Under the pieces are notes generated by a model. That model did not search any database and was not told the origin of the DNA. It was given only the letters and a program-made list of their open reading frames with translations. DNA of 64,000 bases from Methanothermobacter sp049720995 (GTDB taxonomy: Archaea > Methanobacteriota > Methanobacteria > Methanobacteriales > Methanothermobacteraceae), in contig NZ_JBNASF010000004.1 of assembly GCF_049720995.1 (NCBI RefSeq), forward strand, positions 1 through 64,000, in the 5' to 3' direction. Every line of letters begins with the position of its first letter. The stretch's first letter is position 1. A program made the position numbers and the translations under genes. This document shows positions 43,019 to 50,977 of the stretch, one piece after another.

Positions 43019-44450
43019 CAGCTATCCTCATGATGGCCCTCTCCATGAAATCACGGAGTCTCCTCTCATCTGCACTGGAGTACCCGGGCCTCATGGGAAA
43101 TGCACCCACAGATGGAACCTCTCCAGTTTCCTCATTGAATAGCACCTTTTCGCTGCCAGGGTAGAGTATGTAGGCTCCCATGCTGTGGAGTATGGCGTCC
43201 TTGTAGGTGTGCATCTTGTAGACATCCCCATCCCTGTACCGGTTCTCAAGTTCCTCCCCGGCATCCCGGAGGTCGATATCATGGAAGTCCTCAGGGTTAA
43301 CGGCTGACCGGTACTTGGCATCAAGGTGGATGAAATAGGTGCACTCCCCCACATCCACGAGGAGTGAGTAGTCCGGTCTGAAGGGTAGTGAATAGGAACT
43401 GCAACGGGTATTCCTGCTGAACCTCCAGTTGTAGGACAGTGCGAGTTCCACATCACCCATACTGAACCTCAGCACAGACATACCCCTCCTGAGCCTCACA
43501 CCCCAGTCCCCGAGGTCGAAGATATCACATGGGTTAACGGAGTCCCCGGTTATATCCTCAAGTATTCCTATGAGCCTGAAGTAGCACCAGTACTCGTAGA
43601 GTTGGCTGAGCTTCCTCTCAAAGCCCCTGATGGTATCCTCCAGTTCATCCCAGGTGAACCTCAATGAGAGATCCAGCATGAAGAAGTACCTGAGTATATC
43701 CCTGTATCCCTCCCTCTTCTGGAGAACCTGTGAGTTGAGGGGGAGGAGACTTAGTTCACCCACATCCATGAGCCATCGGGCCGATAGGAACCCCCTTATA
43801 TCATCAAGGAACCCATACAGGGAGTCCCTTATGTAGCCCTCAGGGGCTGTTTCAAGTAGCCTGAGGATCAGGTCCTCAAGTGACTCAAGGAAGTACCTGT
43901 AGAATCGATTCTCGGGAATGTCAGGGGTCTCATGGAGCCTCACCTCGGGGAGCACCCTGAGGATACCCCCCTCAATGCTGCCAGGGTTGGAAATCACCGA
44001 CATGATCTCCTCAGGGTCGAGGGTGGCGGCCAGTCCCGCAGGCACCAGCTCCACCTCCCGCCGGAGACCCGATGCGTACATCTGATTTATGTGCTCTGCC
44101 GCAGCATGGAGGTTCTCAGGCCTGAATATATGCTCAAGGATGAGGAAGTCCTCGTAGAGTGTTCTTGCAGAGTGATCATCCACTGTGAACCTCTGGAATA
44201 TGGGGGAATCGGAGTTCAGTATGAGGGAGGTTATCTCATCTGAAAGGTCTGAGAGCATTGCAGGGTACTGTTCATGGTAGTTTATCTTCCTTGAGCGCAC
44301 CTCAACCGGTATCGCCTCATGGAGGTCACCGGAGGAAACACCAAGGAAGGACTTGCCGGCGTAGCTCCTGAAGTTGAGGAACCCCACTGCCTTCTTTTGG
44401 AATTTGAATCTCAGCTCCTGGAAGACACCATCCCTCTTCAGGGGAGGGGA
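43008..44450 (-). CDS. McrC-like protein, main part (DUF2357 and PD-(D/E)XK nuclease)
   Basis: About 480 residues are read in this frame. The N-terminal portion is DUF2357-like (VGFLNFRSYAGKSFLGV, PVEVRSRKINYHEQYPAMLSDL). The C-terminal nuclease has FRPDYSLLV, then YFIHLDAKYRS, then YKMHTYKDAIL, the D-(x)n-DAK core of McrC/LlaJI-type nucleases. It should be the cutting partner of the McrB ATPase next to it. The beginning of the protein lies in another frame (44326-44706). The two join at the C/T-rich 44441-44451 if one base is skipped. The longer frame upstream of 44450 is noise. Confidence 0.7.
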   Translation of the reverse strand, partial: SPPLKRDGVFQELRFKFQKKAVGFLNFRSYAGKSFLGVSSGDLHEAIPVEVRSRKINYHEQYPAMLSDLSDEITSLILNSDSPIFQRFTVDDHSARTLYEDFLILEHIFRPENLHAAAEHINQMYASGLRREVELVPAGLAATLDPEEIMSVISNPGSIEGGILRVLPEVRLHETPDIPENRFYRYFLESLEDLILRLLETAPEGYIRDSLYGFLDDIRGFLSARWLMDVGELSLLPLNSQVLQKREGYRDILRYFFMLDLSLRFTWDELEDTIRGFERKLSQLYEYWCYFRLIGILEDITGDSVNPCDIFDLGDWGVRLRRGMSVLRFSMGDVELALSYNWRFSRNTRCSSYSLPFRPDYSLLVDVGECTYFIHLDAKYRSAVNPEDFHDIDLRDAGEELENRYRDGDVYKMHTYKDAILHSMGAYILYPGSEKVLFNEETGEVPSVGAFPMRPGYSSADERRLRDFMERAIMRIAEEK

Positions 44451-44706
44451 GGACCTCACATTCATCTGACCCCTCAAAGAGAACATGGTACTGTGTCTCC
44501 TCAAGTAGCATGATCTCTGAGAGGTTATCATAGTATGGGCAGTGTTCGATTGGGTTGAGACCCGGCCTTTCAACCTCAGGGACGTTTATGAGCCTCACAG
44601 TGTAACCGTTAACCTTGATGGTCCTTTCAGGTATCTCCCTGGGGGCCGAGCCGCCCCTGATCTTCAGGGTGCCGATCTGAAACTCTATGATGACCTCGGA
44701 GTCCAT
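44326..44706 (-). CDS. McrC-like protein, N-terminal part in a different frame
   Basis: ATG 44706 (MDSEVIIEFQIGTLKIRGG) opens a frame whose first 85 residues fit the start of a DUF2357 protein (LSEIMLLEETQYHVLFEGSD). After ECEVLPSP at about 44443 the frame stops making sense. The continuation LKRDGVFQELRF is found one base further on in the long downstream frame. The residues from there to 44326 are antisense-like noise. The join would require a +1 shift at CTCCCCTCCCCTG. Mutation, +1 slippage or a sequence error can each explain it. Confidence 0.55.
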   Translation of the reverse strand: MDSEVIIEFQIGTLKIRGGSAPREIPERTIKVNGYTVRLINVPEVERPGLNPIEHCPYYDNLSEIMLLEETQYHVLFEGSDECEVLPSPEEGWCLPGAEIQIPKEGSGVPQLQELRRQVLPWCFLR

Positions 44707-44712
44707 CTTCAA

Positions 44713-46068
44713 CTACCTTATGAATGATACGTAGCGCTGGATCCTGAGTGTCTCCACCATTTCCCTGAGTTTATCCCCGGATTCAGGGAATCTCCCCCTG
44801 CAGTGCTCCCTCAATTCATTGAGGGTGTCCCTCAGGAGCCTCTCAGGACCATGGATCTTGGGGAGAATCTTCTGTTTGATCTGGGCGTCCAGGTAGCGCT
44901 CCCAGTTTTCCCATTCTGCGGGTCTTCCCTCGTATACCCATGCGGCGTGCATGAATTCCATTACCTCGGTGGTGACCCTGAAGCCGAAGTCAAAGCCTGC
45001 CCTCTGGAGTTTTTCATGGAAGAAGCTGAGTTCATGGATCAGTTCATCCCTGATGCCGCCCAGGTCCCTGGCTTCAGGGGTTTCATGGTTGAGGGGGTCC
45101 TCCAGGAATTTCAGATCCCCGGCAGGTTTTCCAGGTTCCTCATCCTCCAGGAGGTATTCCCGGGGGTTCATGGTCCTGAATTCTATGGTGTTGGCACGGT
45201 CAAGGACCTTGGGTGAGAACATGTAGGTTGTCTCATCCACGTTCACGGTACCAACAACCAGGAGGTTCTCAGGGATCCTTATCTCTGAGTCGAAATCACA
45301 TTCAGGGTCGTCATGGAGGGGCACGGGTTCACCACTCTCGAGGGCAGAGAGGAAGTCTGAGAAGTAGCGTTCGACGTGTGAGAGGTTCATCTCATCGAGT
45401 ATGAGGATGTGGGGATTTTCGGGGTCCTCTGAGGCACTCATTATGAAGTCCAGTGCAGGGGTGCTCTGGTACTTACCTGTCATGATGTTCAGGTAACCGA
45501 ATATGTGCCTCTTTTCGGTCCAGTTGGCGCCCACAGGTACAATGAGGTACCTCTTCCTCTCAGGGGTTGAGATGTACTGGCCGTAGAGCTGGGCGAGCTT
45601 TGTCTTCCCTGTCCCTGAGTTACCTGTGAGGATCACGAAGGGTTTCACCTTGAGTGAGAGGAGGAAGTTCTCAATGAGTTCAGGTTTGAAGTGGTATCCC
45701 TGGAGGTTCAGGTAGGTGTAAAAGTCTGTTCCTTTCCCGCCCTTGATGATTATCTCACCGTTTTCATCGATGATATCCTTGTAGATGGGTTTGAGTTTTT
45801 TGTAGATATCCAGAAATTCTTCAAGGTCAGATTTCAGCTCGTCATTTCCTGGCAGTTCACTGGAGGGATAATATCTTGCTATGATATTTCCTGCTTCATA
45901 TAAGGGCCCATATCTTGATTTACCCAATGAAATTTCATTTAGATACTCCGAATTTTTTATATGGCTTCTTAAAGCTTCTGCACGTTTCTGTAGTATTTCA
46001 TCTGCATTCTTGTAGGTGTTTTTAATGTCTGTTACTCCCTGATGGAGGGATAAATACACGCCTTCCAT
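44713..46068 (-). CDS. McrB-like AAA+ ATPase, C-terminal part
   Basis: 451 residues from an internal ATG. Walker A ILTGNSGTGKTKLAQ near residue 148, Walker B HILILDEMNLSHVERY, and the McrB-specific GTVNVDETTYMFSPKVLDRA mark the GTP-using AAA+ motor of McrBC restriction. Upstream of this ATG the frame is open and continues the DUF3578 domain of the preceding gene (YIVYLFKED), so the protein is the second half of a longer one. Alone it resembles the short McrBs form of E. coli, which lacks the DNA-binding domain. The ribosome-binding site before the ATG is poor. Confidence 0.75.
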   Translation of the reverse strand: MEGVYLSLHQGVTDIKNTYKNADEILQKRAEALRSHIKNSEYLNEISLGKSRYGPLYEAGNIIARYYPSSELPGNDELKSDLEEFLDIYKKLKPIYKDIIDENGEIIIKGGKGTDFYTYLNLQGYHFKPELIENFLLSLKVKPFVILTGNSGTGKTKLAQLYGQYISTPERKRYLIVPVGANWTEKRHIFGYLNIMTGKYQSTPALDFIMSASEDPENPHILILDEMNLSHVERYFSDFLSALESGEPVPLHDDPECDFDSEIRIPENLLVVGTVNVDETTYMFSPKVLDRANTIEFRTMNPREYLLEDEEPGKPAGDLKFLEDPLNHETPEARDLGGIRDELIHELSFFHEKLQRAGFDFGFRVTTEVMEFMHAAWVYEGRPAEWENWERYLDAQIKQKILPKIHGPERLLRDTLNELREHCRGRFPESGDKLREMVETLRIQRYVSFIR

Positions 46069-46088
46069 GTCCTCTTTGAATAGATATA

Positions 46089-46694
46089 CTATGTAAAACC
46101 CTTTTGAGTAGTATCTGTTACATTTTTATCCATTATAGCTACCCATGGTATCACGGCCCAGTTTCCTTGTCCAGCGGATCCTCTTATGGAGTAATCTGAT
46201 TCTGAAACTATCTTTTTAAGTTCATTGGGCAAATCTCTGCGTATTAATCGTGCAAGGGGATGACCGGTGAATTCTTCCCTTCTTGCATCTTTATATTCAC
46301 CCAGGACCCTCTGAAGTTTTTCCCTCAGTTCAAAGTTTTCCATCTCTTTTATCCTTTTAACCTCATATACAAAGTCCCTTATCTTTTCAGGGAGGTTTTC
46401 ATCAATTTTCCCTATTAAAACCACTTCTTCTTCCCGGTCACCATCAATGACCTTTATCCATTCCCCATGATATCTTTCTTTAAAGATTTTTTTACTATAG
46501 TTGCCTCCAAGTTTGCCCCTGTGCACCACGTAATGGTTTCCAAGGGGGTCACGTGCTATGGCAGCCCCGATCCTCCTGTCTATACCCTCAGGAGGAAAGT
46601 TTATCTCACAGACGATAGTCCTGTTTTCACCCTCAGCAGGTTCATCCGTCCCGAAACTGTTCCAGTACCTGCTTCCCTCGATAAAACGGGTCAT
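46089..46694 (-). CDS. DUF3578 (McrB N-terminal, DNA-recognition type) part
   Basis: 201 residues: RYWNSFGTDEPAEGENRTI to GQGNWAVIPWVAIMDKNVTD, the DUF3578 domain found at the N-terminus of many McrB-like proteins. It stops prematurely after TTQKGFT. The domain's usual ending (GFYIVYLFKED, then VYLSLHQGVTD) continues in the -1 frame of the next gene. The exact shift point carries the heptamer A-AAG-GGT. The start at ATG 46694 overlaps the previous fragment's stop by four bases, but the domain's N-terminal lead-in lies one frame back. Confidence 0.7.
   Translation of the reverse strand: MTRFIEGSRYWNSFGTDEPAEGENRTIVCEINFPPEGIDRRIGAAIARDPLGNHYVVHRGKLGGNYSKKIFKERYHGEWIKVIDGDREEEVVLIGKIDENLPEKIRDFVYEVKRIKEMENFELREKLQRVLGEYKDARREEFTGHPLARLIRRDLPNELKKIVSESDYSIRGSAGQGNWAVIPWVAIMDKNVTDTTQKGFT
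46098..46104 (-). other. Canonical -1 frameshift heptamer A_AAG_GGT
   Basis: In the reading frame of the DUF3578 part the codons are AAG (46103-46101) and GGT (46100-46098), preceded by A. A -1 slip re-pairs them as AAA GGG and continues into the McrB AAA+ frame exactly where protein homology demands. Confidence 0.7.
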
Positions 46695-46873
46695 GTACCT
46701 ATCTGGAGGTCTGATATCCAGTAAATCTTTCCCTTCTCTTCACCCCCCTGGAAGCCTGCTCCACCATCAACGACCCTGTCAGCCCTTTCAGTAAGAATAC
46801 GTTTCATTCGCTCCTGAAATCTCTCTATCTCTTTCCCATCAGATACTATTCTCAGATTAACATACTCAATCAA
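46691..46873 (-). CDS. McrB-like protein, N-terminal part in first frame
   Basis: 60 residues from TTG 46873, five bases after GGGTGG (MIEYVNLRIVSDGKEIERF). A GTG at 46882 would add three. The sequence fits the lead-in of a DUF3578 McrB-like protein. The frame ends in DLQIGT and a TGA that overlaps the next ATG. In the -1 frame after GGGAAAG the reading becomes DLLDIRPPDRYMTRFIEGSRYWN, running straight into the DUF3578 part. Confidence 0.55.
   Translation of the reverse strand: MIEYVNLRIVSDGKEIERFQERMKRILTERADRVVDGGAGFQGGEEKGKIYWISDLQIGT
46727..46733 (-). other. Canonical -1 frameshift heptamer G_GGA_AAG
   Basis: In frame, codons GGA (46732-46730) and AAG (46729-46727) follow a G. A -1 slip gives GGG AAA and continues in the DUF3578 frame. 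A TGA just upstream in the -1 frame means the shift cannot occur much earlier. Confidence 0.65.
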
Positions 46874-46918
46874 GGAAGCCACCCAAATTTATTTATTTTA
46901 TTATCCAGTATTTAATCT
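46874..46918. promoter_or_regulatory. Compact divergent promoter between the mcrB and DUF4007-like genes
   Basis: Forty-five bases, with AAATTTATTTATTTTATTATCC in the middle, must serve both genes. The plus-strand gene has no Shine-Dalgarno and may be leaderless. The minus-strand gene has GGGTGG. Confidence 0.5.
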
Positions 46919-48688
46919 ATGATGAATTCAAAAAGGGGCATTGACAGATACTCCACATTTGGTCTGAGGGATGAATGGCTGCCATCCATCTTTCTGTGGG
47001 GGGAGGAGTGGACTGAAAGGAATAACCTCGGTCCCATCCAGGTTAAGGCAGTTGGGTCCTGGCTTGAGGACGCCGGGCTCGTATTGGAGAAAAGGGTAAC
47101 GCCCCTCTTCAGGAGAATCCGTGATATCTACTTCATGGAACCTGAATCAGCCTGGCAGATAATATGGACAGAACTGTACCATGGTTCCCCTGCAGTTAGA
47201 ATATTCTGTGACAGTGTCGTTTTCGACGATTACCTGGGTCAGGATGATATTACAGCTATACTGAAGGCTGAAGAGCCCGAATTCAAAGAATCAACCCTGA
47301 AAAACCCTGTCTTAGCCATCATTAACATGTTTGACCATTCCCCTCTGATGGGGAAACTCGTTACTTTCAGAGGAAATAAAAGAGGCAGGAGGATTAAAAG
47401 GGTTCACCTCAATGATCCTGACCATCATGTGGTTGCATACTGCCTTTACAGGCTTTCAGAGGAGCTGAAAAAGAGGGAAATAAAGATAAATGATCTCTTA
47501 AAAGGTGAAGTCCCTGGATGTCCACTGAGGATTTTTGGACTGGAGGAGGAACCACTAAAGCGTTTGATTGAAGAACTGGAGGATTATGGGCTCGTGAATA
47601 TTGCCGATGGGGTTATCCACCTTAAAAAAACACCATCCACTGAGGTTCTTGACAGCTATATAACATTCCTCAAAACATTTAACACTGAGAGACCGGATCT
47701 GACTCCTGATGAGATCATATTAAGGGAGAAATTACGTGATGAGATCATAGAGAGCCCTGAGAGGTTGTTCGGTGAAAGGATCCATGACCTTTATGGTTTC
47801 ATAAGGGGCGTCTCACTCAGAGAACTCATCACAGTGTTTGCGACCTCAGATCGTGGGTTAACCTCAGAAAAGTTCAAAGGAGCCGGCCCGTCTGTAAATG
47901 TTCTTATTCTACTTAAAATCGGCGACACAGATTTTAAAATCAATTTTGATGATTTCAGGAACGTCATTGTCATCTGCCCGGATGTGGCCCTTGCAGGGGA
48001 GAGGTTTGAGCTCCTGCTTGATCACATGACACTTGCAGAGACCATGGATGAGGGTGAGCACAGAAGGATCGCAGAGAGGATAATCGCGACGTGGATCGGG
48101 GATATGATGCAGTCAGGTTTCCGGTGGTACCTCAACGGCGAATCAGGTGTGGGTGATAGGCTCTACGGTGTCAGTGAGCTGATAAACAGTGAACTCTCAA
48201 GAAGGATTTTCCCCCTTGGACCTGAGAATATACCTGAGATACGTGGAAACATAAACATCTGGAAAAACGGGAAGGAATATCCAAGTGTTTTCAAAATATT
48301 CTTCCTCTCAAGAAACCTTGATGAGTTCAGGAGGAAATCCAGCAGTGGTCTATTCAGGTTTTTATCATACCTTCTACGTGACACAAATGGCGAATGGATT
48401 GTGGATGAGGACCTCAATCTGAAGGCCGGCACATACCATCCTGTTACGACAATGGTGGAGGGCACCGTTGAAAGGCTCTCGAAAAAGGAGAACGTTGATC
48501 TTGTTGAGGAGCTGAGATTCCTCTCAGAACCACCATATGGTCTTAAGGGGGATATGATAGGGCATGCTATAGTTTCGTTTATTCTAAGGACTTTTAGAGG
48601 ACATCTTGTTAAGTATGGTAAAGTACTTGGAGATGATGCTTTTGAAGAAGTGAAGAGAAAGATATTTGAGATTTGGGCTGAGGGGTAG
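46919..48688 (+). CDS. DUF4007-like defence-island protein
   Basis: 589 residues. The N-terminal region (YSTFGLRDEWLPSIFLWGEEW, LGPIQVKAVGSWLEDAGLV, then AWQIIWTELYHGS) resembles DUF4007, a domain found with DNA-modification-linked defence systems such as DNA phosphorothioation. The C-terminal half (SLRELITVFATSDRG, FKGAGPSVNVLILLKIGD) is not recognised. ATG 46919 (or the adjacent ATG 46922) has no ribosome-binding site and may head a leaderless message. Divergent from the McrB homolog across 45 bases, so perhaps part of the same system. Confidence 0.5.
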   Translation: MMNSKRGIDRYSTFGLRDEWLPSIFLWGEEWTERNNLGPIQVKAVGSWLEDAGLVLEKRVTPLFRRIRDIYFMEPESAWQIIWTELYHGSPAVRIFCDSVVFDDYLGQDDITAILKAEEPEFKESTLKNPVLAIINMFDHSPLMGKLVTFRGNKRGRRIKRVHLNDPDHHVVAYCLYRLSEELKKREIKINDLLKGEVPGCPLRIFGLEEEPLKRLIEELEDYGLVNIADGVIHLKKTPSTEVLDSYITFLKTFNTERPDLTPDEIILREKLRDEIIESPERLFGERIHDLYGFIRGVSLRELITVFATSDRGLTSEKFKGAGPSVNVLILLKIGDTDFKINFDDFRNVIVICPDVALAGERFELLLDHMTLAETMDEGEHRRIAERIIATWIGDMMQSGFRWYLNGESGVGDRLYGVSELINSELSRRIFPLGPENIPEIRGNINIWKNGKEYPSVFKIFFLSRNLDEFRRKSSSGLFRFLSYLLRDTNGEWIVDEDLNLKAGTYHPVTTMVEGTVERLSKKENVDLVEELRFLSEPPYGLKGDMIGHAIVSFILRTFRGHLVKYGKVLGDDAFEEVKRKIFEIWAEG

Positions 48689-48711
48689 TATATAATTAAG
48701 TTAATTATATA
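48689..48711. promoter_or_regulatory. Perfect 23-bp AT palindrome
   Basis: TATATAATTAA and TTAATTATATA are exact inverted arms around one central G. It begins right at the stop of the DUF4007-like gene and ends 25 bases before the glycosylase gene, where a TATA box and operator would be expected. Confidence 0.55.
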
Positions 48712-48736
48712 TAAATGAACTAATTATGTTACTATC

Positions 48737-49234
48737 ATGATAGAAATTAGAGAAATGATTGAAAAGATTGTTGAATATTATGAAGATTGTAATAAATTTA
48801 ATAAAATTATAGAGCCTATCATAGTAAATATGAACTCAGATGGAAGTTTTGATTCTTCTGAGATTCTTAACCGTCTTGCATATACAATCATTGATCAGCA
48901 AAGAGACGTTTCATCGGTAGTTATCCCCATTTGGGTAACTCTGATGTATCTTGGAGTTAACCATGAATTCTTATCCAAATCCGAGCATGCTAGTGAACTG
49001 GTACAATCTGTTCTTCAGGCCTATGGTCATCAGCAATATCACACACGCGAAGATCTCGAACTTGCCGGTAAAAGAGGGGCTTCTAGAACGGACGCATTTA
49101 TTGATGTATATAAAAAATATGATCCTGATTCATTCTTGAATTTTATTATAAGTCACAAAAATAACATTGAAGCGATTTTCAAGGAGTTAAATACTCTAAA
49201 ATTCATTTCTTACAAATCAGCTTCCTTTTTTTGA
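48737..49234 (+). CDS. HhH-GPD-like DNA glycosylase, N-terminal part
   Basis: 165 residues. SSEILNRLAYTIIDQQRDVSSV near residue 35 resembles the opening of the HhH-GPD fold, and ELNTLKFISYKSASFF is its helix-hairpin-helix entry. The frame stops at TGA just after seven Ts (49226-49232). With one more T, or a -1 slip, it would run on as LRDIEGIEYDILPVDVNVAY, the catalytic-Asp region, in the next frame. Strongly AT-rich compared with the flanks, which suggests recent acquisition. No ribosome-binding site is seen. Confidence 0.6.
   Translation: MIEIREMIEKIVEYYEDCNKFNKIIEPIIVNMNSDGSFDSSEILNRLAYTIIDQQRDVSSVVIPIWVTLMYLGVNHEFLSKSEHASELVQSVLQAYGHQQYHTREDLELAGKRGASRTDAFIDVYKKYDPDSFLNFIISHKNNIEAIFKELNTLKFISYKSASFF
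49226..49232 (+). other. T7 run at the glycosylase frame change
   Basis: Seven Ts (49226-49232) directly precede the GA of the premature TGA. Transcriptional slippage adding one T, a -1 ribosomal slip, or TTGA reinitiation would each yield the second half. Confidence 0.6.
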
Positions 49235-49611
49235 GAGATATTGAAGGTATAGAATATGATATTCTTCCAGTTGATGTTAATGTTGCATACTCATTTCAAC
49301 TAACAGGTCTTTTTTTCATTAGAGAAGATGGGATGCCACCCTTTGAGACCATAATTGAATCTGTTGTAGGAGTATCCAAAAGAAATGATCCGGGAAATTA
49401 CAAGAAAATATCTGATAAGATGCTCAGATCATGTTTTGAAGAGGGATTCAATCCACAACAGATAAATAGATACTTTTTTCTTTTGGGTTCTGATTTCTGC
49501 CAAAACCTTAAATGCACTCAATGTTTTTTAGCAGATTACTGTTATTTTAACAGTGAACTTTCCTCTGACCAAAAAAGGAGTTTCATTGAAAGGCTTAAAT
49601 CCAGGAGATGA
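49231..49611 (+). CDS. HhH-GPD-like DNA glycosylase, C-terminal part with Fe-S loop
   Basis: 126 residues. The GPD region ILPVDVNVAYSFQL supplies the catalytic Asp. The C-terminus holds CQNLKCTQCFLADYC, a four-cysteine cluster loop like that of endonuclease III/MutY but with C-x4 rather than C-x6 between the first two cysteines. The nominal start TTG 49231 overlaps the upstream TGA (TTGA), so coupled reinitiation is also possible. Taken together, the two parts form one roughly 290-residue glycosylase. Confidence 0.6.
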   Translation: MRDIEGIEYDILPVDVNVAYSFQLTGLFFIREDGMPPFETIIESVVGVSKRNDPGNYKKISDKMLRSCFEEGFNPQQINRYFFLLGSDFCQNLKCTQCFLADYCYFNSELSSDQKRSFIERLKSRR

Positions 49612-49615
49612 TATC

Positions 49616-50902
49616 ATGCATGAAACGAGACTGAGAGATATCCTAAGTGTTGATTCAAACCTTGAAATTCTTTCAGGCATGATAAATGAAAAGATAGGCG
49701 CAGATCATGAATTTAGATTAATATCAAAGGAACTTCCCCTCCCAATAGATGTTATTGGACTGCAGAATAGATACTGTGACATTGTTCTCGCCGAGGAGGA
49801 ACAGAATATTTACATCCTTGAACTAAAAAATGCTATAAGATCCATTAAATCTGTGGAGTCTCAGGTTCTAGAATATAAAGATCTCATGAAAAAGACCCTT
49901 GATTATGTTAATAACGATGGTAAGCTTTTTTATCAGCATAAAATATTTTTAAAGTATTTTGAATATGTTGGATTAAATCCTGCAAAAATAAAGAATATAA
50001 TTCCATTGATTGTGAGTGCGGCTCCAGTCAAAAAATCTCCTGAAAGCAAAGAAGAAGTCAGGTGCTTATATTTCAAAGATTTGGATAAATTAGTCAATAA
50101 CTATAGTAAAAAGAGGATAAGTTTATTCAAATCCACTTATGAAGTCTTTTGGGATAATAAAATTCGAAAAAAAGTTGATTTATTGATAAATAGATATAGA
50201 GCAATGGAATTTGTACCTTTGGTTTATGAGTATTTTATTCTGAATAATGGCGAAAGCCATTTGAACCTTGTTTTTGAGAGTTTAAATAATTATAAAAAGG
50301 AATATGTTAATCTGGGAGAAGTAAAGAAGGATGATATGTGTCAGGATTTACCGGCGGTTTTCCAATTCAACTTTGAACCGGAAACTATCTTTGAAAAGGT
50401 CCTGGCTAATCATAATGCTGATGAAAATGAAAAGAAATTTTCAATTCAAATTTTTCGAAGTGGACTTACAAATCCTATAATATACCTTGAGAATGATAGT
50501 AACTGGTTCATACCTCTGATTCAAACAAAACCGGTTACCTTTACAATTGACTCAATTATGGTTAATGATGTAATAGCATTTGACGCCAGAGAGAGAAGTT
50601 CCGATAAAAATCTTTTTTATGATGATGTAATTCTTTTGGACAGGGGAACGTATACTATTGAGAAAATTGAGGAATATGGGGTATTCTATTATCTTTTAAG
50701 ACTCAATGGGAAGGAATGTAGCTATGAATTTAAGGTTTACTCCCCAAAGTTTAGAAACATCGATGAATTACTTCCCTACATGAATCCACAAAAAGTTAAG
50801 GAGGTTTTAAATAATATTAAGTTGTCTAAAGGATCTGAATATTTATTTAAAGGAAATAATGGTCAGATAGAATGGATCAATAGCAAAATGAAACTAATTT
50901 AA
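49616..50902 (+). CDS. PD-(D/E)XK nuclease-domain protein
   Basis: 428 residues. The N-terminal 110 residues show a restriction-endonuclease-like core: LPLPIDVIGLQNRYCDIVLAEEEQN followed by IYILELKNAIRSI and VESQVLEYKDLM, a D-(x)n-E-x-K pattern like NucS and related nucleases. The remaining 300 residues are unrecognised. ATG 49616 has AGGAGATGAT upstream. It begins four bases after the glycosylase C-terminal part, in the same AT-rich segment, so the two are cotranscribed and may act together on DNA. Confidence 0.6.
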   Translation: MHETRLRDILSVDSNLEILSGMINEKIGADHEFRLISKELPLPIDVIGLQNRYCDIVLAEEEQNIYILELKNAIRSIKSVESQVLEYKDLMKKTLDYVNNDGKLFYQHKIFLKYFEYVGLNPAKIKNIIPLIVSAAPVKKSPESKEEVRCLYFKDLDKLVNNYSKKRISLFKSTYEVFWDNKIRKKVDLLINRYRAMEFVPLVYEYFILNNGESHLNLVFESLNNYKKEYVNLGEVKKDDMCQDLPAVFQFNFEPETIFEKVLANHNADENEKKFSIQIFRSGLTNPIIYLENDSNWFIPLIQTKPVTFTIDSIMVNDVIAFDARERSSDKNLFYDDVILLDRGTYTIEKIEEYGVFYYLLRLNGKECSYEFKVYSPKFRNIDELLPYMNPQKVKEVLNNIKLSKGSEYLFKGNNGQIEWINSKMKLI

Positions 50903-50977
50903 GTCTTTTTAGTGAAAGAGTAATCCCTGATTAGATTTTCACTCTCAGTATAGATCCTGGAATATAGTGATAGTTAT

